NCBI RefSeq assembly: GCF_932526225.1
Contig: NC_064034.1
Span: 10,293,387 to 10,357,386, forward strand
DNA: 64,000 nucleotides
DNA from: Nematostella vectensis
Lineage: Eukaryota > Cnidaria > Anthozoa > Actiniaria > Edwardsiidae
Direction of reading: 5' to 3'
Positions 44,101 to 57,490 of this stretch are shown here, piece by piece; within the stretch, counting starts at the first letter, position 1; each line of letters starts with the position of its first letter. Position numbers and translations under genes: made by a program. Under the pieces are notes generated by a model. The model was not told the origin of the DNA and made no database searches. It worked only from the letters and a program-made list of their open reading frames with translations.

Positions 44101-47100
44101 TAGTACCTCGCATAAGTTGACACAAACCCGAGTATTTTATAAGCTAGCACACGCACCAATGACTTAGTACCTCGCATAAGTTGACACAAACCCGAGTATT
44201 TTATAAGCTAACACACCCACCAATGACTTAGTACCTCGCATAAGTTGACACAAACCCGAGTATTTTATAAGCTAGCACACGCACCAATGACTTAGTACCT
44301 CGCATAAGTTGACACAAACCCGAGTATTTTATAAGCTAGCACACGCACCAATGACTTAGTACCTCGCAAAAGTTGACACAAACCCGAGTATTTTATAAGC
44401 TAGCACACGCACCAATGACTTAGTACCTCGCAAAAGTTGACACAAACCCGAGTATTTTATAAGCTAGCACACACACCAATGACTTAGTACCTCGCAAAAG
44501 TTGACACAAACCCGAGTATTTTATAAGCTAGCACACCCACCAATGACTTAGTACCTCGCATAAGTTGACACAAACCCGAGTATTTTATAAGCTAGCACAC
44601 GCACCAATGACTTAGTACCTCGCATAAGTTGACACAAACCCGAGTATTTTATAAGCTAGCACACGCACCAATGACTTAGTACCTCGCAAAAGTTGACACA
44701 AACCAGTATTTTATAAGCTAGCACACGCACCAATGACTTAATACCTCGCATAAGTTGACACAAACCCGAGTATTTTATAAGCTAGCACACGCACCAATGA
44801 CTTAGTACCTCGCATAAGTTGACACAAACCCGAGTATTTTATAAGCTAGCACAACGCACCAATGACTTAGTACCTCGCAAAAGTTGACACAAACCCGAGT
44901 ATTTTATAAGCTAGCACACCCACCAATGACTTAGTACCTCGCATAAGTTGACACAAACCCGAGTATTTTATAAGCTAGCACACGCACCAATGACTTAGTA
45001 CCTCGCATAAGTTGACACAAACCCGAGTATTTTATAAGCTAGCACAACGCACCAATGACTTAGTACCTCGCATAAGTTGACACAAACCCGAGTATTTTAT
45101 AAGCTAGCACACGCACCAATGACTTAGTACCTCGCATAAGTTGACACGAACCAGTATTTTATAAGCTAGCACACGCACCAATGACTTAGTACCTCGCATA
45201 AGTTGACACAAACCCGAGTATTTTATAAGCTAGCACACACACCAATGACTTAGTACCTCGTATAAGTTGACACAAACCAGTATTTTATAAGCTAGCACAC
45301 CCACCAATGACTTAGTACCTCGCATAAGTTGACACAAACCAGTATTTTATAAGCTAGCACACGCACCAATGACTTAGTACCTCGCATAAGTTGACACAAA
45401 CCCGAGTATTTTATAAGCTAGCACACGCACCAATGACTTAGTACCTCGCATAAGTTGACACAAACCCGAGTATTTTATAAGCTAGCACACGCACCAATGA
45501 CTTAGTACCTCGCATAAGTTGACACAAACCCGAGTATTTTATAAGCTAACACACCCACCAATGACTTAGTACCTCGCATAAGTTGACACAAACCCGAGTA
45601 TTTTATAAGCTAGCACACGCACCAATGACTTAGTACCTCGCATAAGTTGACACAAACCCGAGTATTTTATAAGCTAGCACACGCACCAATGACTTAGTAC
45701 CTCGCAAAAGTTGACACAAACCCGAGTATTTTATAAGCTAGCACACGCACCAATGACTTAGTACCTCGCAAAAGTTGACACAAACCCGAGTATTTTATAA
45801 GCTAGCACACACACCAATGACTTAGTACCTCGCAAAAGTTGACACAAACCCGAGTATTTTATAAGCTAGCACACCCACCAATGACTTAGTACCTCGCATA
45901 AGTTGACACAAACCCGAGTATTTTATAAGCTAGCACACGCACCAATGACTTAGTACCTCGCATAAGTTGACACAAACCCGAGTATTTTATAAGCTAGCAC
46001 ACGCACCAATGACTTAGTACCTCGCAAAAGTTGACACAAACCAGTATTTTATAAGCTAGCACACGCACCAATGACTTAATACCTCGCATAAGTTGACACA
46101 AACCCGAGTATTTTATAAGCTAGCACACGCACCAATGACTTAGTACCTCGCATAAGTTGACACAAACCCGAGTATTTTATAAGCTAGCACACCCACCAAT
46201 GACTTAGTACCTCGCATAAGTTGACACAAACCCGAGTATTTTATAAGCTAGCACACGCACCAATGACTTAGTACCTCGCATAAGTTGACACAAACCCGAG
46301 TATTTTATAAGCTAGCACACGCACCAATGACTTAGTACCTCGCATAAGTTGACACAAACCCGAGTATTTTATAAGCTAGCACACGCACCAATGACTTAGT
46401 ACCTCGCATAAGTTGACACAAACCCGAGTATTTTATAAGCTAGCACACGCACCAATGACTTAGTACCTCGCAAAAGTTGACACAAACCCGAGTATTTTAT
46501 AAGCTAGCACACGCACCAATGACTTAGTACCTCGCAAAAGTTGACACAAACCCGAGTATTTTATAAGCTAGCACACACACCAATGACTTAGTACCTCGCA
46601 AAAGTTGACACAAACCAGTATTTTATAAGCTAGCACACGCACCAATGACTTATTGTACCTCGCATAAGTTGACACAAACCCGAGTATTTTATAAGCTAGA
46701 ACACACACCAATGACTTAGTACCTCGCATAAGTTGACACAAACCCGAGTATTTTATAAGCTAGCACACGAACCAATGACTTATAGTACCTCGCATAAGTT
46801 GACACAAACCCGAGTATTTTATAAGCTAGCACACGAACCAATGACTTATAGTACCTCGCATAAGTTGACACAAACCCGAGTATTTTATAAGCTAGCACAC
46901 CCACCAATGACTTAGTACCTCGCATAAGTTGACACAAACCCGAGTATTTTATAAGCTAGCACACGCACCAATGACTTAGTACCTCGCAAAAGTTGACACA
47001 AACCCGAGTATTTTATAAGCTAGCACACATACCAATGACTTAGTACCTCGTATAAGTTGACACAAACCAGTATTTTATAAGCTAGCACACCCACCAATGA

Positions 47101-48380
47101 CTTAGTACCTCGCATAAGTTGACACAAACCAGTATTTTATAAGCTAGCACACGCACCAATGACTTAGTACCTCGCATAAGTTGACACAAACCCGAGTATT
47201 TTATAAGCTAGCACACGCACCAATGACTTAGTACCTCGCATAAGTTGACACAAACCCGAGTATTTTATAAGCTAGCACACGCACCAATGACTTAGTACCT
47301 CGCATAAGTTGACACAAACCCGAGTATTTTATAAGCTAGCACACGCACCAATGACTTAGTACCTCGCATAAGTTGACACAAACCCGAGTATTTTATAAGC
47401 TAACACACCCACCAATGACTTAGTACCTCGCATAAGTTGACACAAACCCGAGTATTTTATAAGCTAGCACACGCACCAATGACTTAGTACCTCGCATAAG
47501 TTGACACAAACCCGAGTATTTTATAAGCTAGCACACGCACCAATGACTTAGTACCTCGCAAAAGTTGACACAAACCCGAGTATTTTATAAGCTAGCACAC
47601 GCACCAATGACTTAGTACCTCGCAAAAGTTGACACAAACCCGAGTATTTTATAAGCTAGCACACACACCAATGACTTAGTACCTCGCAAAAGTTGACACA
47701 AACCCGAGTATTTTATAAGCTAGCACACCCACCAATGACTTAGTACCTCGCATAAGTTGACACAAACCCGAGTATTTTATAAGCTAGCACACGCACCAAT
47801 GACTTAGTACCTCGCATAAGTTGACACAAACCCGAGTATTTTATAAGCTAGCACACGCACCAATGACTTAGTACCTCGCAAAAGTTGACACAAACCAGTA
47901 TTTTATAAGCTAGCACACGCACCAATGACTTAATACCTCGCATAAGTTGACACAAACCCGAGTATTTTATAAGCTAACACACGCACCAATGACTTAATAC
48001 CTCGCATAAGTTGACACAAACCCGAGTATTTTATAAGCTAGCACACGCACCAATGACTAAGTACGACGCATTAGTTTACACGCCGCATGAGTTGATATAC
48101 CAAACCAGTATTTAGTAAACTCATTTGTGTTGTCCCGCGACAGACGAAAGGAGGGACAAGAGTTCTTAAAACATTGTACAACTCTCCCCGACCTTCTCAA
48201 AAGATCATATATTCTCGTCAATTATTCTGTGCACATCTACTGATCTTGTTATACAGGGAGAGACTAGAAGCTTTGGAACACTACAAAGAGAAGACAACTA
48301 AGAAAACAACCCTCTCCGAAAGGTTCAAGCAGTGCGGAGATAATGTGACATACTTTTTCAAGAGCATCGTGAAAAGATAA
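41150..48380 (+). CDS. TPR adaptor-like protein 2
   Basis: Three exons: 41150–41770, 42543–42624 and 48257–48380, in consistent phase. Exon 1 begins MQKCVFPYKENDPNQFR, parallel to ENDPKQFR in TPR1, and encodes four to five TPRs (AYNNLGCLHKITGRLDEA, TLNNLGNVFELKCD, ACGSLGGLYNANGDL). Exon 2 is acidic (ADDEESSDDEVDLDE). Exon 3 is basic and ends FFKSIVKR. The second intron is 5.6 kb and almost entirely minisatellite. The gene is a tandem paralogue of TPR1. The first methionine could lie in an unseen upstream exon; ATG at 41150 is the simplest start. Confidence 0.86.
42640..48075. repeat. 64-bp minisatellite filling TPR2 intron 2
   Basis: From about 43020 the unit is 64 bp (CTTAGTACCTCGCATAAGTT, GACACAAACCCGAGTATTTT, ATAAGCTAGCACACGCACCAATGA split here for length), or 61 bp where CCCGAG is CCAG. 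About 79 copies are present. At 42640–43020 shorter, more divergent CGACGCACCGATGACTTAGC-type units appear and look like the ancestral form. A variant marker TAACACACCC recurs at about 44209, 45547 and 47401 within long matching contexts, showing block duplications of about 1.3 and 1.9 kb. Short open frames inside are artefacts. Confidence 0.96.
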
Positions 48381-48851
48381 GGCCTTTTCAGTCTTCAGTC
48401 AGTCTTTCAGCGGGCTTTTGGGAGCTTGGATTTATTAGCTTTAAGCCGATTATCGGATTGCAGAACCAACGCAATATTGTCCGGCCTGGTTAACGCTGCA
48501 ATGTGGACGGAGTGTTTAGCGGATGTCATTTTAGCGTTATTTTTATACATTTACTCACTAGTCAATCTCGCGCTTTATTTTTAGAATAGCGCAACACCTT
48601 TCAACGCCATTCTAGTGTAAGAGCGATTCTACTTGTTCTTTTTAATTCACGTTTTATTTTTTTTTTTCAAATTCACTGACTCCACAAGCAATACAAAATA
48701 TTTTTTTCTTAAACGTGCCAAACAATTTATTTACAATCAATACCAATAATAATCGTTTCCGATTTTCCAACCAAAGAATTGACCACAATGATCAAAGTAA
48801 TTGTTTTTCTTTTCGATGTTCAATGAACACCTAATTCATTGTCCCATTTCA
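48381..48851. other. Tail-to-tail gap between TPR2 and SLC46
   Basis: The two genes converge here. The region is AT-rich with T-runs near 48655 and 48700 and should contain both 3' untranslated regions. No exon is visible. Confidence 0.5.
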
Positions 48852-51800
48852 TTACCCATAACATGGCCCCTTTTGGTCGCTATTAATTGGAGTCGTTTCA
48901 CTCGTATCACTCGCAAACTCGTCCTCGGGGGTGACGACAAGCTCCGTGAAACTTCCTCCACGCTTAATCTTACAATGGATGTACAACATGAGGGGAATAA
49001 CAGGAAGCATAATTATCGCCGCCAAGATAAAACAAAACCCAGGGAAGTTCATCTCGCTTCTGCCGACCGGGTAAACCGTGTTATACATCAATGGTGCGAG
49101 TACGGCGCATAGGGACTGAACCACCCCGACTACAGAGAACACCACACCCTGTTTGTCCGGTGGCCCAAGCTTGGACATAGCTGTCCGAAGTGAGGCAGTG
49201 GCGAGTCCTTGTGGGATTTGCGGTACCAAGGTCAGAAACATCATCAGAGTTGTCTCGGCGAAACCAGTTAACAAATAGCTAGCGATATTTGCTAGAATCC
49301 CGACCACCACCATAAGAGAATCTGAGATAAACATGCTCAGAATCTTTGTACCCACGACCAAGCCTATCGCCTTGACAGCCGTTCCTATTGACAGCCAGTA
49401 CCCTACAAGAGAATCGCTCCAGCACAGAGGAGACGCCTTAACGTACATCACTTGAATGTCGTTGAGGACTCCGAACATTACGAGAAAGAAGGCCGCAGAC
49501 CCAACGTAAAGAGTCGGGCGCGCGTTGAAGACAGTGACAGCCGTGCGAAAGGCTCCCGTGCAGCTTGGGGAGTTGCGTTTCTTGGTGCTGTGGGTAACGG
49601 AGAGAGACTCTGGGAGAATTACAAGGGTGTAGAGCACGGTGAATAGTGCTATACCCGCACAGCCCCAGAACGGCTGCTTGTAACCTGGTGAGAAATAAAC
49701 ACAAGTAAACTAATGCTCTCATAGCATGTCAGAATTTGCTATGAATTTGACGTGAATAAGATAACAAGTTAAGGCTGGGGATCCTCCGAAATACGGATGT
49801 GCTATTATGTTTGCGTTTCAAGGTTCAAATTCAATCATCTTAGAATAATTTCCTAATGCACATTTTACTCGTAATTCTCTACCCCCCCCCCCCCCCCATT
49901 TTTCAAAGTTGAAACCGATGCACCGGGTCCGACCTGAAATCAACATAAAAATGGATGGGAGGGGATTTTAGTGGATAAGGGAGGGTTTCTTATAGTCGGG
50001 AATAATGAAGATGTTGTAACTTGAGATCAATGTCTACTCTCCCAGAATAAACACCTCCATGGTTTGTGGCTTTGTGAAGAATGCGACACGCAGACTCGTA
50101 CCCATGCTCTTACGCGGGTACGAGGGAAGCCCACAAAGTACGCTGGATCTTCGAGCATGACTCGTACCCAGGATTGGAATAGATGCGGTGCGCGTTCATA
50201 GGTATCAAAATATTTGACGACCTTTTTGGTGACTACGGGAGTTGCTCGTGAGCCCAGCGCTTTATACGCGCCTGAAACGAACAACACCGGAACCTCTGGG
50301 AAGGAGAAGATATTCTATTCCTTGCGACATAAAAGAGTTCTCTTACCTCCAGACTCTCTGACCCATATCCCACTAATAAAGTATGATGCAGTTGCGCCGA
50401 CGTAGATCACTGATTCCAGAATTCCAATGCGGACTCCTCTTTTCTTGATGTCTGTTATATCAGACAAATAGGCGAATCCCGAGAACATGACGCAACTAAA
50501 CGAACCGCAAAGTCCGTCGACGGCTGATCCGATGAATAGCAAATAGTATGGAAATTCTGTCGACAAACAAAGTGTATATATTTCAATAAGAACGAACAAT
50601 TTATAAATGCATCTTGACAGAAATAAGCCGGGAGAAAGGCGATGTATCTTTCTTATTGGAAATCGCCATAAAACCCAACAAAACCCTGCTGCCTTGAATT
50701 TGGATAAATCCCCGATGACTCGAGATGGTTTCAAGAAGCTAGGGACTAAATATCCATCATTTCTACTCAGATAACTCGAACTCTTGCTAATAGCACACGA
50801 CTGCGTCACACGCGCCCCCTCCTTCCCCCTTGAGACTAGACAACAGGATGGGGGTACAGCCTTGCGCCCCACGTGGTACCCCCTCCCCCTTCCCGTGCGA
50901 CTGGACCTTACCATAATTCGCCATAAGGACGACTGACACGCACTGTTTAAAACATCCAAACGAGCAGAGTAGGAGCACAGGCTTGCCCCCTCCCCCCCCC
51001 CCCCCCCCCCCCACGTGGTACCCCTCCTTCACTCCCCCCTTTACTGGACACGTAGTGTATAAAACATCCAAACTAAGTAGAGCCACAGGATTGCCCCCGA
51101 AGTGGTACCCCTCTCCCCATTTCCTTCCCTCCTTCCCGTGCCACTAGACCTTACCATAGTCCGCGACAAGGACGACGGAAACGCACTGCATAAGACCTCC
51201 AAACAAGCAGAGTATGAGTACAGGCTTGCGTCCTACGCGATCAGACCATGAGCCATAGATGATGGAGGTGAACAGAGAGGGGATGGTACCTGAGTTTGTC
51301 ATAGAGCACAATGTTTACCAGGTTTACTGGGTCGTATTTAACACAGTGGCGCCATTAGCGTGACATGGACACGTTTTGGCTTCGCGTCGGGGACAGTTCG
51401 CGCGCCACGGGGTAGTAGCTCAGACTATGCAACGTAACTTCACCGGGTTTTCTAATCAAACACGGAGAACGCCGTCGCAAACAAGGCACATTTCAGCCGA
51501 ATTAGAGGGAAATCCGTGGTTTATTATCAGAATTTTGCCTAAAAAACACGGTTCCTACCGCCCCTTACTATAATGCTTGCGCATCCCAATATTATTTTTA
51601 ATCCAATTTATCATTTCGGCATGGGTAACAAACCGTCCAGGCATATACAGTACTAGGGTGTTAGCCTGATTCTCTGACGAGTAAACGGCAGACTCGCAGA
51701 AAAATACCAGGATTAAGGTTCCCTTCTAGCAGAGCCTCTTTTTCTGTATTTCGCTGGGCTGGCTTTAGCGAAATACAGAGAGAATAGAGGCCTCTGCTAG

Positions 51801-52292
51801 CAGGGAAGGATTAAGGAAGTGTATATAACTTTCTGGGAGAACCAGCATAATTTGCGAGCCAGCTTGGGAAAAGAAAGCGCTGAAACCTCGAGCATAAGTA
51901 AAATGGTATTCTTCCTGGGGGAAAGCTAGGTATAGGGTCCCATTTGCCAGGTATTGCAAAATCATTAGGCAGATGGGGCGAATTTTCTCGATATCAACAC
52001 GATATCGTAAAAAAACTGAATAAAGAAAGTCAATACAAGTGAATAAATTAAAGCTAAAGAAAAGAATAGTTTTCCCTCTGTTAAGTCTATCATTTATTTT
52101 TAATAATTTTACCTCATGTTAACGCTTCAGATAAAATTCCATGTAGTAATTTTAAATGGAATAAATCGAGTAATAAATTACTTACTTGAAAGAGAGAGAT
52201 ATAGGAAGAAATATGACGTCTCCGCTTGCACAAGGTCTTCCAGTTTCTTCAATTCAGAATTATCCTGACTCTGTGATCGGCTGTTGTTTATC
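48852..52292 (-). CDS. SLC46-like MFS transporter, first exon missing
   Basis: SLC46 proteins are proton-coupled or folate/lysosomal solute carriers of the major facilitator superfamily. Exons on the minus strand, 5' to 3': 52292–52186, 51289–51155, 50556–50347 and 49684–48852. All phases agree. The second contains the MFS motif YGSWSDRVGRKPVL. The third contains GSAVDGLCGSFSCVMFSGF and ISDI-like SDITDIKKRGVRIGILES, the SLC46 central region. The fourth holds the C-terminal transmembrane half (IPQGLATASLRTAMSKLG) and a polar tail. The segment before 52292 (first transmembrane helix and start codon) was not found, so the model is 5' partial. Confidence 0.87.
50850..51115 (-). repeat. Partial tandem copies of SLC46 exon end plus donor
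   Basis: The 3' half of the exon 51289–51155 and its donor (GACTATG|gtaagg) recur downstream in the intron. A copy at about 51012–50907 reads KPVLLLCSFGCF and ends AATTATG|gtaagg. A shorter central piece lies at about 51110–51045, and traces near 50870. C-rich filler with CCACGTGGTACC separates them, including a 21-C tract at 50992–51012. The copies are intronic decoys. Confidence 0.85.
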
Positions 52293-52369
52293 CTGGGTAA
52301 GCCGCATAAATGCTGATTATCGACTGCTTTAAAATTATGAACTTTTCCAAAATAGTCTAAAAGAAACTA

Positions 52370-53590
52370 CATCTACATCTACATTGTTAATCCACAAAGG
52401 GGTTACCATCACTGTGGATATAAATTAATTGTATTAAAAAGTAAATAAATAAATAAATACATTAATTAATTAATTGAAAATAAAATTAAATAATAATAGA
52501 AATAATAATAATAATAAAAATAATAATATGGCAGAATAAAAATAATAATATGGCAGAATAAAAAATGATGAAATCAAGTAAAAAGATAAAAATCGTTTAA
52601 ACAGCATTATTGGTATTAATATAATTTTATTAATTTAATTTAATTTTATTCGTTCTCTAAAAATATCTGCACTAGTGGAATCCAGGGTAAGGCGGGGCAG
52701 CTTGTTCCATTCTTTTATTGTCCTACAGAAAAACGAGTTCTTATAAGCTTCTGTTCTTGGACATAACTCGATAAATTTATCTGGATGAGAGCTGCGTAAT
52801 TGGCGGGTGCGTCTATCAATATTGTCTGGTATCTCAAGTGCTGATTTTTTGTTAGCAGCCTTGTAAAATAATGTAATCCTGGCGCCTTTTAGAGAGAGGG
52901 GGCCACTCCAAATCGTTTAGGATGTTTGTGACTGTGCCAGGAGTCCTATCCCAGCAATTTTTAACAAAACGACCCGCCCTCCTTTGAACCTTCTCAATCT
53001 GTTTGACGTGTTTCTTTAACCATGGATCCCAGGCAGAGCTGGCATACTCTAAGTGTGGAAGAACGAGCGATTTATAAGCAGCTTCCTTAATGTTCTCTGG
53101 GCAATTGCTTAGGTTGCGCCTAAGAAAACCTAAGGTCTGGTTGGCTTTGGACACTTTGTTGTTTATATGCCAGCTCCAGTATCAATGTGTAGTTAAATAC
53201 TATAGGTTCCCTATTTCTCGTGACTCTCATGACAAAGCATTTTGTTGGGTTAAAGGACATGAGCCATTTCTCTGCCCATTTCTCGATGGAGGTAAAATCA
53301 GACTGGAGCTGATGTGCATCAGAAGTTGCCTCGATGACACTGTATAAAAGAGTATCATCAGCAAACAATCTTATGGTAGAAGATTAACAATCATTGCCGA
53401 TGTCATTTATGTAGAGTAAAAACATCAGTAGGCCGAGAACGGTCCCCTGGGGCACACCAGATGACACACTTATAGGGGAAGATGAGACTCCATCAACAAG
53501 AACGGGTTGTTCCCTATGTGTTAACCAGGTTGTAAGCCAGGTCTTTAGGAGACCCCGAATTCCATGCAGTAACGGCTTTTGAAGAGCAAA
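52370..53590 (-). mobile_element. 5'-truncated non-LTR retrotransposon (LINE)
   Basis: Minus-strand fragments in three frames give reverse transcriptase pieces in the right order: SSGVPQGTVLG and FLLYINDIG (about 53470–53390), FADDTLLYSV (about 53365) with KWLMSFNPTKC, and the C-terminal QTLGFLRRNLSNC and LPHLEYASSAWDPW (about 53150–53040). This is CR1/Jockey-like. Frameshifts make it inactive. The element's 3' end is at lower coordinates, near ACATCTACATCTACATTG at 52370, followed by AT-rich microsatellites (TAAATAAA, AATAATAAT). Confidence 0.85.
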
Positions 53591-53988
53591 GATGGCAATA
53601 TAACTAAAGAATATCGGCTCAACAGTAATAATGAAGCGAAGAGAGAAAAAGAACCGAATAAATCCCATGGCTTATCATCAATGTGTTCGCAATTTCCCTC
53701 TTTTATGTCACTGCAGACGGACTTCAGTTTGCATAACAAGTACCCAGTAGTTGTTATACGGACTAGTGATTGTTGTTGTTGTGAAAGCAATAGAAATCTC
53801 AAGACCCCCTCCATCAGTCAGGGTCACGACACGGTCACGGGTTTTGTTGGGCTCCAAGTCACGTGTTCCACTGTCACGCCAGACACGTGGGCTTGTTGCT
53901 AGTTTATAACACCTTTACACGTATGCTCTTGTCGTAGCACCTTTATTATTTCAACGTCACAAATTACAGAAATTACAGAAATTATAGT

Positions 53989-54145
53989 AAGGCCCATTTA
54001 CACGAGCAATTTTTAGTTGAAAACTTTTACTTGACAATTTTTAGTTGCTCGTGTAAATGGTGCAAAGTGAGCACTAGCAGGTCAGCTTTTTCCCAGCAAT
54101 AAAAAATCGACAATTCGATAAAATTGCTCGTGAAGATGCGCCTCA
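53989..54145. mobile_element. MITE-like element with ACGAGCAATTTT ends
   Basis: The left end GGCCCATTTACACGAGCAAT is mirrored by AAAATTGCTCGTGAAGATG at the right. An internal inverted copy TTGCTCGTGTAAATGG lies at 54044–54060. It is short, non-coding and palindromic. Confidence 0.6.
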
Positions 54146-57100
54146 ATGAAAAGTTGTCAACTTTTTGAGTCCAGACCTGGGACTCTCGCGAGCCTGGTAC
54201 CCAGGGTAGGACGTTGTCTGTCTGTACAAAGATTTGGGCTACCTTTGGCAGTCCGCGATACAAAGCCATACAAAACGGCCATGATTTTTCGCACGTGCCC
54301 TGTTACGTGTTTACGATAATGTTGAAAGCTCCTTCTTCGATTTATACCGCGAATACGATGGCGAAATCAAAGATATATTTGGTAACTATGACGACTTATG
54401 ATCCAATGTTTTACGGGGTTTACTTATCATGGCTTTGGAAGTTTGTCATTTGATGATAATGATGATGATGATGATGATGTTTATTGGTACCATATAACTT
54501 TACATAACGTTACATAGGTTGTTTCAACCAATAAATTTCTAAACTTCCTTTCCTTATTAAGAAGCGGATAAACAAACTAGCCCCTCCCCCCCCCCCCCCC
54601 CCGCAAAGCGAAAGGTGTTCAAACAGCTCAAATACCATTGCCTGAGGATTGTACTGTAAGGCTTTGTTTATAAATGCAACTCAGCGAAATAACTTTATTA
54701 AGGGAAGACAACCAAACAAATTCCTAAAATGACGGATAGATAATAAGCATTCAGTAGATCTCTGTGTTATTTGATGAGATTAGTATATATAGGGTAATGT
54801 AAAATCACTCTGAATAATCTCATTTCTCTGCCCCGCTTCTCAGATCAGATATAACTTAAAATCTATAAAATAGAATTTTTTTATTCGACACTGGGTTTGC
54901 AGTATTTTATATTTTGAGTCTATTTTTTCACAGCAATGTCCAGTCCAGAAGTACTATGATTGCAAATCATTGCCCAAGAAATAAAACAAAATTGATTGCT
55001 ACATTATTTTAAACCAAGGCAAACACATGCACAGAGGATACACAGATATTCCTTAGAAATCAGTGGGCTCCAGGGAATACTGCAGTGTACTTACATGCAG
55101 AAGCTATTGTTAAAGGAGAAGCAGGAGATCATAAATTCTGTATAGTTCACGATATGTTATCACATGAGCAGTAATCATTTCAGTAGCTATTTTCATGGCA
55201 ACCACTTAGACCCAAATAGCTTACTGGGTATATACAGGCATGCAGCTCAGGGTGGGCACACTGGTTTTTGCCCCTCCCACTCAACCACAAAAAGCAGTCT
55301 TTTTTAAAAAGATACTTATTTTCTTTAATATTTATAACTGCACATCCCCTCCACAGCTAATCAGATTGTTAATTATGGTTATCAGACTTCACCTTTCCTT
55401 TTCTAGACATACAATTAAATAATTTCTTTTGTCTAATAAAATAAGACTACACGCAATTTGTTCCTTTTCTCTTACAAAAAGAAACCATGAAATAGCCTGT
55501 ATTCAGACCTCCGTAATTCTATACAGGCTACCATGAAACAAAGGGTAAGTGATCAACCAAGACAGTATGGCTGCCCCACACAAATCTAAAATAATATAGA
55601 TTGAACCCTTGCAATTGAATGACCAACAAATCTATGAGCTTGAGCACTTAACTTCTCCATGAGAACTTCTAGTTTGACATATTCTCTTATGCATTTTGAC
55701 AGATTTTTCCCGCGAATTTCATGCATTTCAGACTCGTTGACACATTTCATTTTAGGTGGTTGTGTGTATTTGTTTTTTGTGTCTCAAGGTGTGTTGTGTT
55801 TGATTAATTGATTTATATTTGTTTGTATGGTTGTGATTGCATGATGTGGTATCCTTGGTTGTTGTCTGAAATTTCCAAGAAACTGTGGTGCAGTGTCTAA
55901 CGGTAAGGTGTATTGTGATTTTTTTATGTTTGTGGTTGTGTGGTGTTTTATGTTTGTGGTTGTGTGTTTTTTATTTTGTGTTTGTTGTTGGTTTCCTCTT
56001 CGAGCTTATGTCCAATTTGATATGCATTAATTTATTTGCTTAAACCTTTTAGAAATACCAATACAATTTAAATAATCTGACAACTCAGGAAGGGGTCAAA
56101 TTGCAGCAAAATATAAAGATTTGTCTGCAAATTACCTCAAGGAATCTTTCATTGCACGAGGTTGACATCCAAGTTTACGAGCTCATAACAAAACCAAACA
56201 TTAGTAGGGCTATTATGTGACTGGAAAGGTGTAAGAATTTTTTCAAAAAACATCATGTCAATTAAACCCCAGCATATTTTGATATCGTTAACCCTTTTCT
56301 ATAGGCAAGTACCAGAGCCTAAGAGGCACTTGCAGAGAAGAAGTCTGAAAAATAAAGAAAAGCCAAAAAAGTAGAAGTGGGGCCGATGATGTGTGTGTTT
56401 ATTCACGCCTGGATCTTCAAAAATTACTATCACGAGAATTGTCATGCTTGAGGATCCAGCGTACTTTGCGGGCGCAAAGATAAGTGGCTTTAGATAAGCT
56501 GGAGGCTTCAAATGATCAATTTAAATAAAACAATCATATTTCTTTTTATTGCAAATATTTTATTTTTATCAAAAAAAACATTCTTGGGAAAGATCTTCCC
56601 TTCTGACTTTTCATAGTTATTGATCTACTTGAAGAAACTTTGTAATCCAGTTATTTACAGATAAATCCGTTTTGGATACATGTATATTTATAATAAACAA
56701 TCATATTTCTATTTATTGCAAATAATACATTTACTGTAAATGATTTATCAAGAAAGCATTTTTACTTGAATCTCTCAATAAATCTAATTCAAACATTATT
56801 TGGGAAAATCTTCCCTTCTAACTTAAATAAAAATATTCAAATCCAGTCTCTTGTAATGGTGAAGATTAAGCTTTTATTAAGGTGTACAGCTGGACCATAC
56901 CCTTCAATTCTTTGAAAACAACTATTTATAACAGAAGACATCATAAACGTCATTCCTTGCAAACAAACATTTTATGACAAAAAAAACTGGAAGACAATAC
57001 CCAAAGCTGCAGATTGTTTGATGGGCTAGAACATTGTAAACCAAAAATATAGAGCTATAATCTATACTAAAAATTGCTGGGTATATTGTTTGACTAAACA

Positions 57101-57490
57101 TGTGCAACAGTATGATGGATACAGATATATTTTTTTCTATTAATTTATTTTACCAGTTCTGATATGTGTTTATGCAGTTATCATAAAGGATCATCTCTAA
57201 TATTGGTGTTGATTGATCTGTCTACATATGTTTATTTGTATGTCATTTACCAGCTAAAATATTGTAAAAATACTGATAAATTCAGGGTGCCTTGCATTGT
57301 TTTGAAATCGTTAAGGTGGTTAAAATCAAGATCTTACAGCTTAGGTACAAGGAATCCCCAACTTTTAAAAAACTGTTTCACAGATGCCATGTAAGGGAAA
57401 TGTAATCAATATGTTTTCAGAATAATCTAATAAAGCACTAAAGTGCACCACAGAAAATGACACACAGAGCACTATATCCCCTGTTATTCT
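54146..57490. other. AT-rich non-coding stretch
   Basis: No gene recognised. It contains an ATG microsatellite near 54453–54480, a 17-C tract at 54586–54602, a TG-rich low-complexity patch at about 55755–55995, and two related segments (about 56525–56650 and 56692–56850) sharing AACAATCATATTTCT, TATTGCAAATA and AATCTTCCCTTCT. A dispersed repeat with GATCCAGCGTACTTTGCGGG occurs at about 56447–56478. It may include the non-coding part of the Harbinger remnant to the right. Confidence 0.5.

Noticed and set aside
46716-46937. Open frames inside the 64-bp satellite
   Set aside because: Repeat artefact caused by local unit-length changes.
43021-48060. CRISPR-like regular array
   Set aside because: Direct tandem satellite without unique spacers, in a eukaryotic intron.
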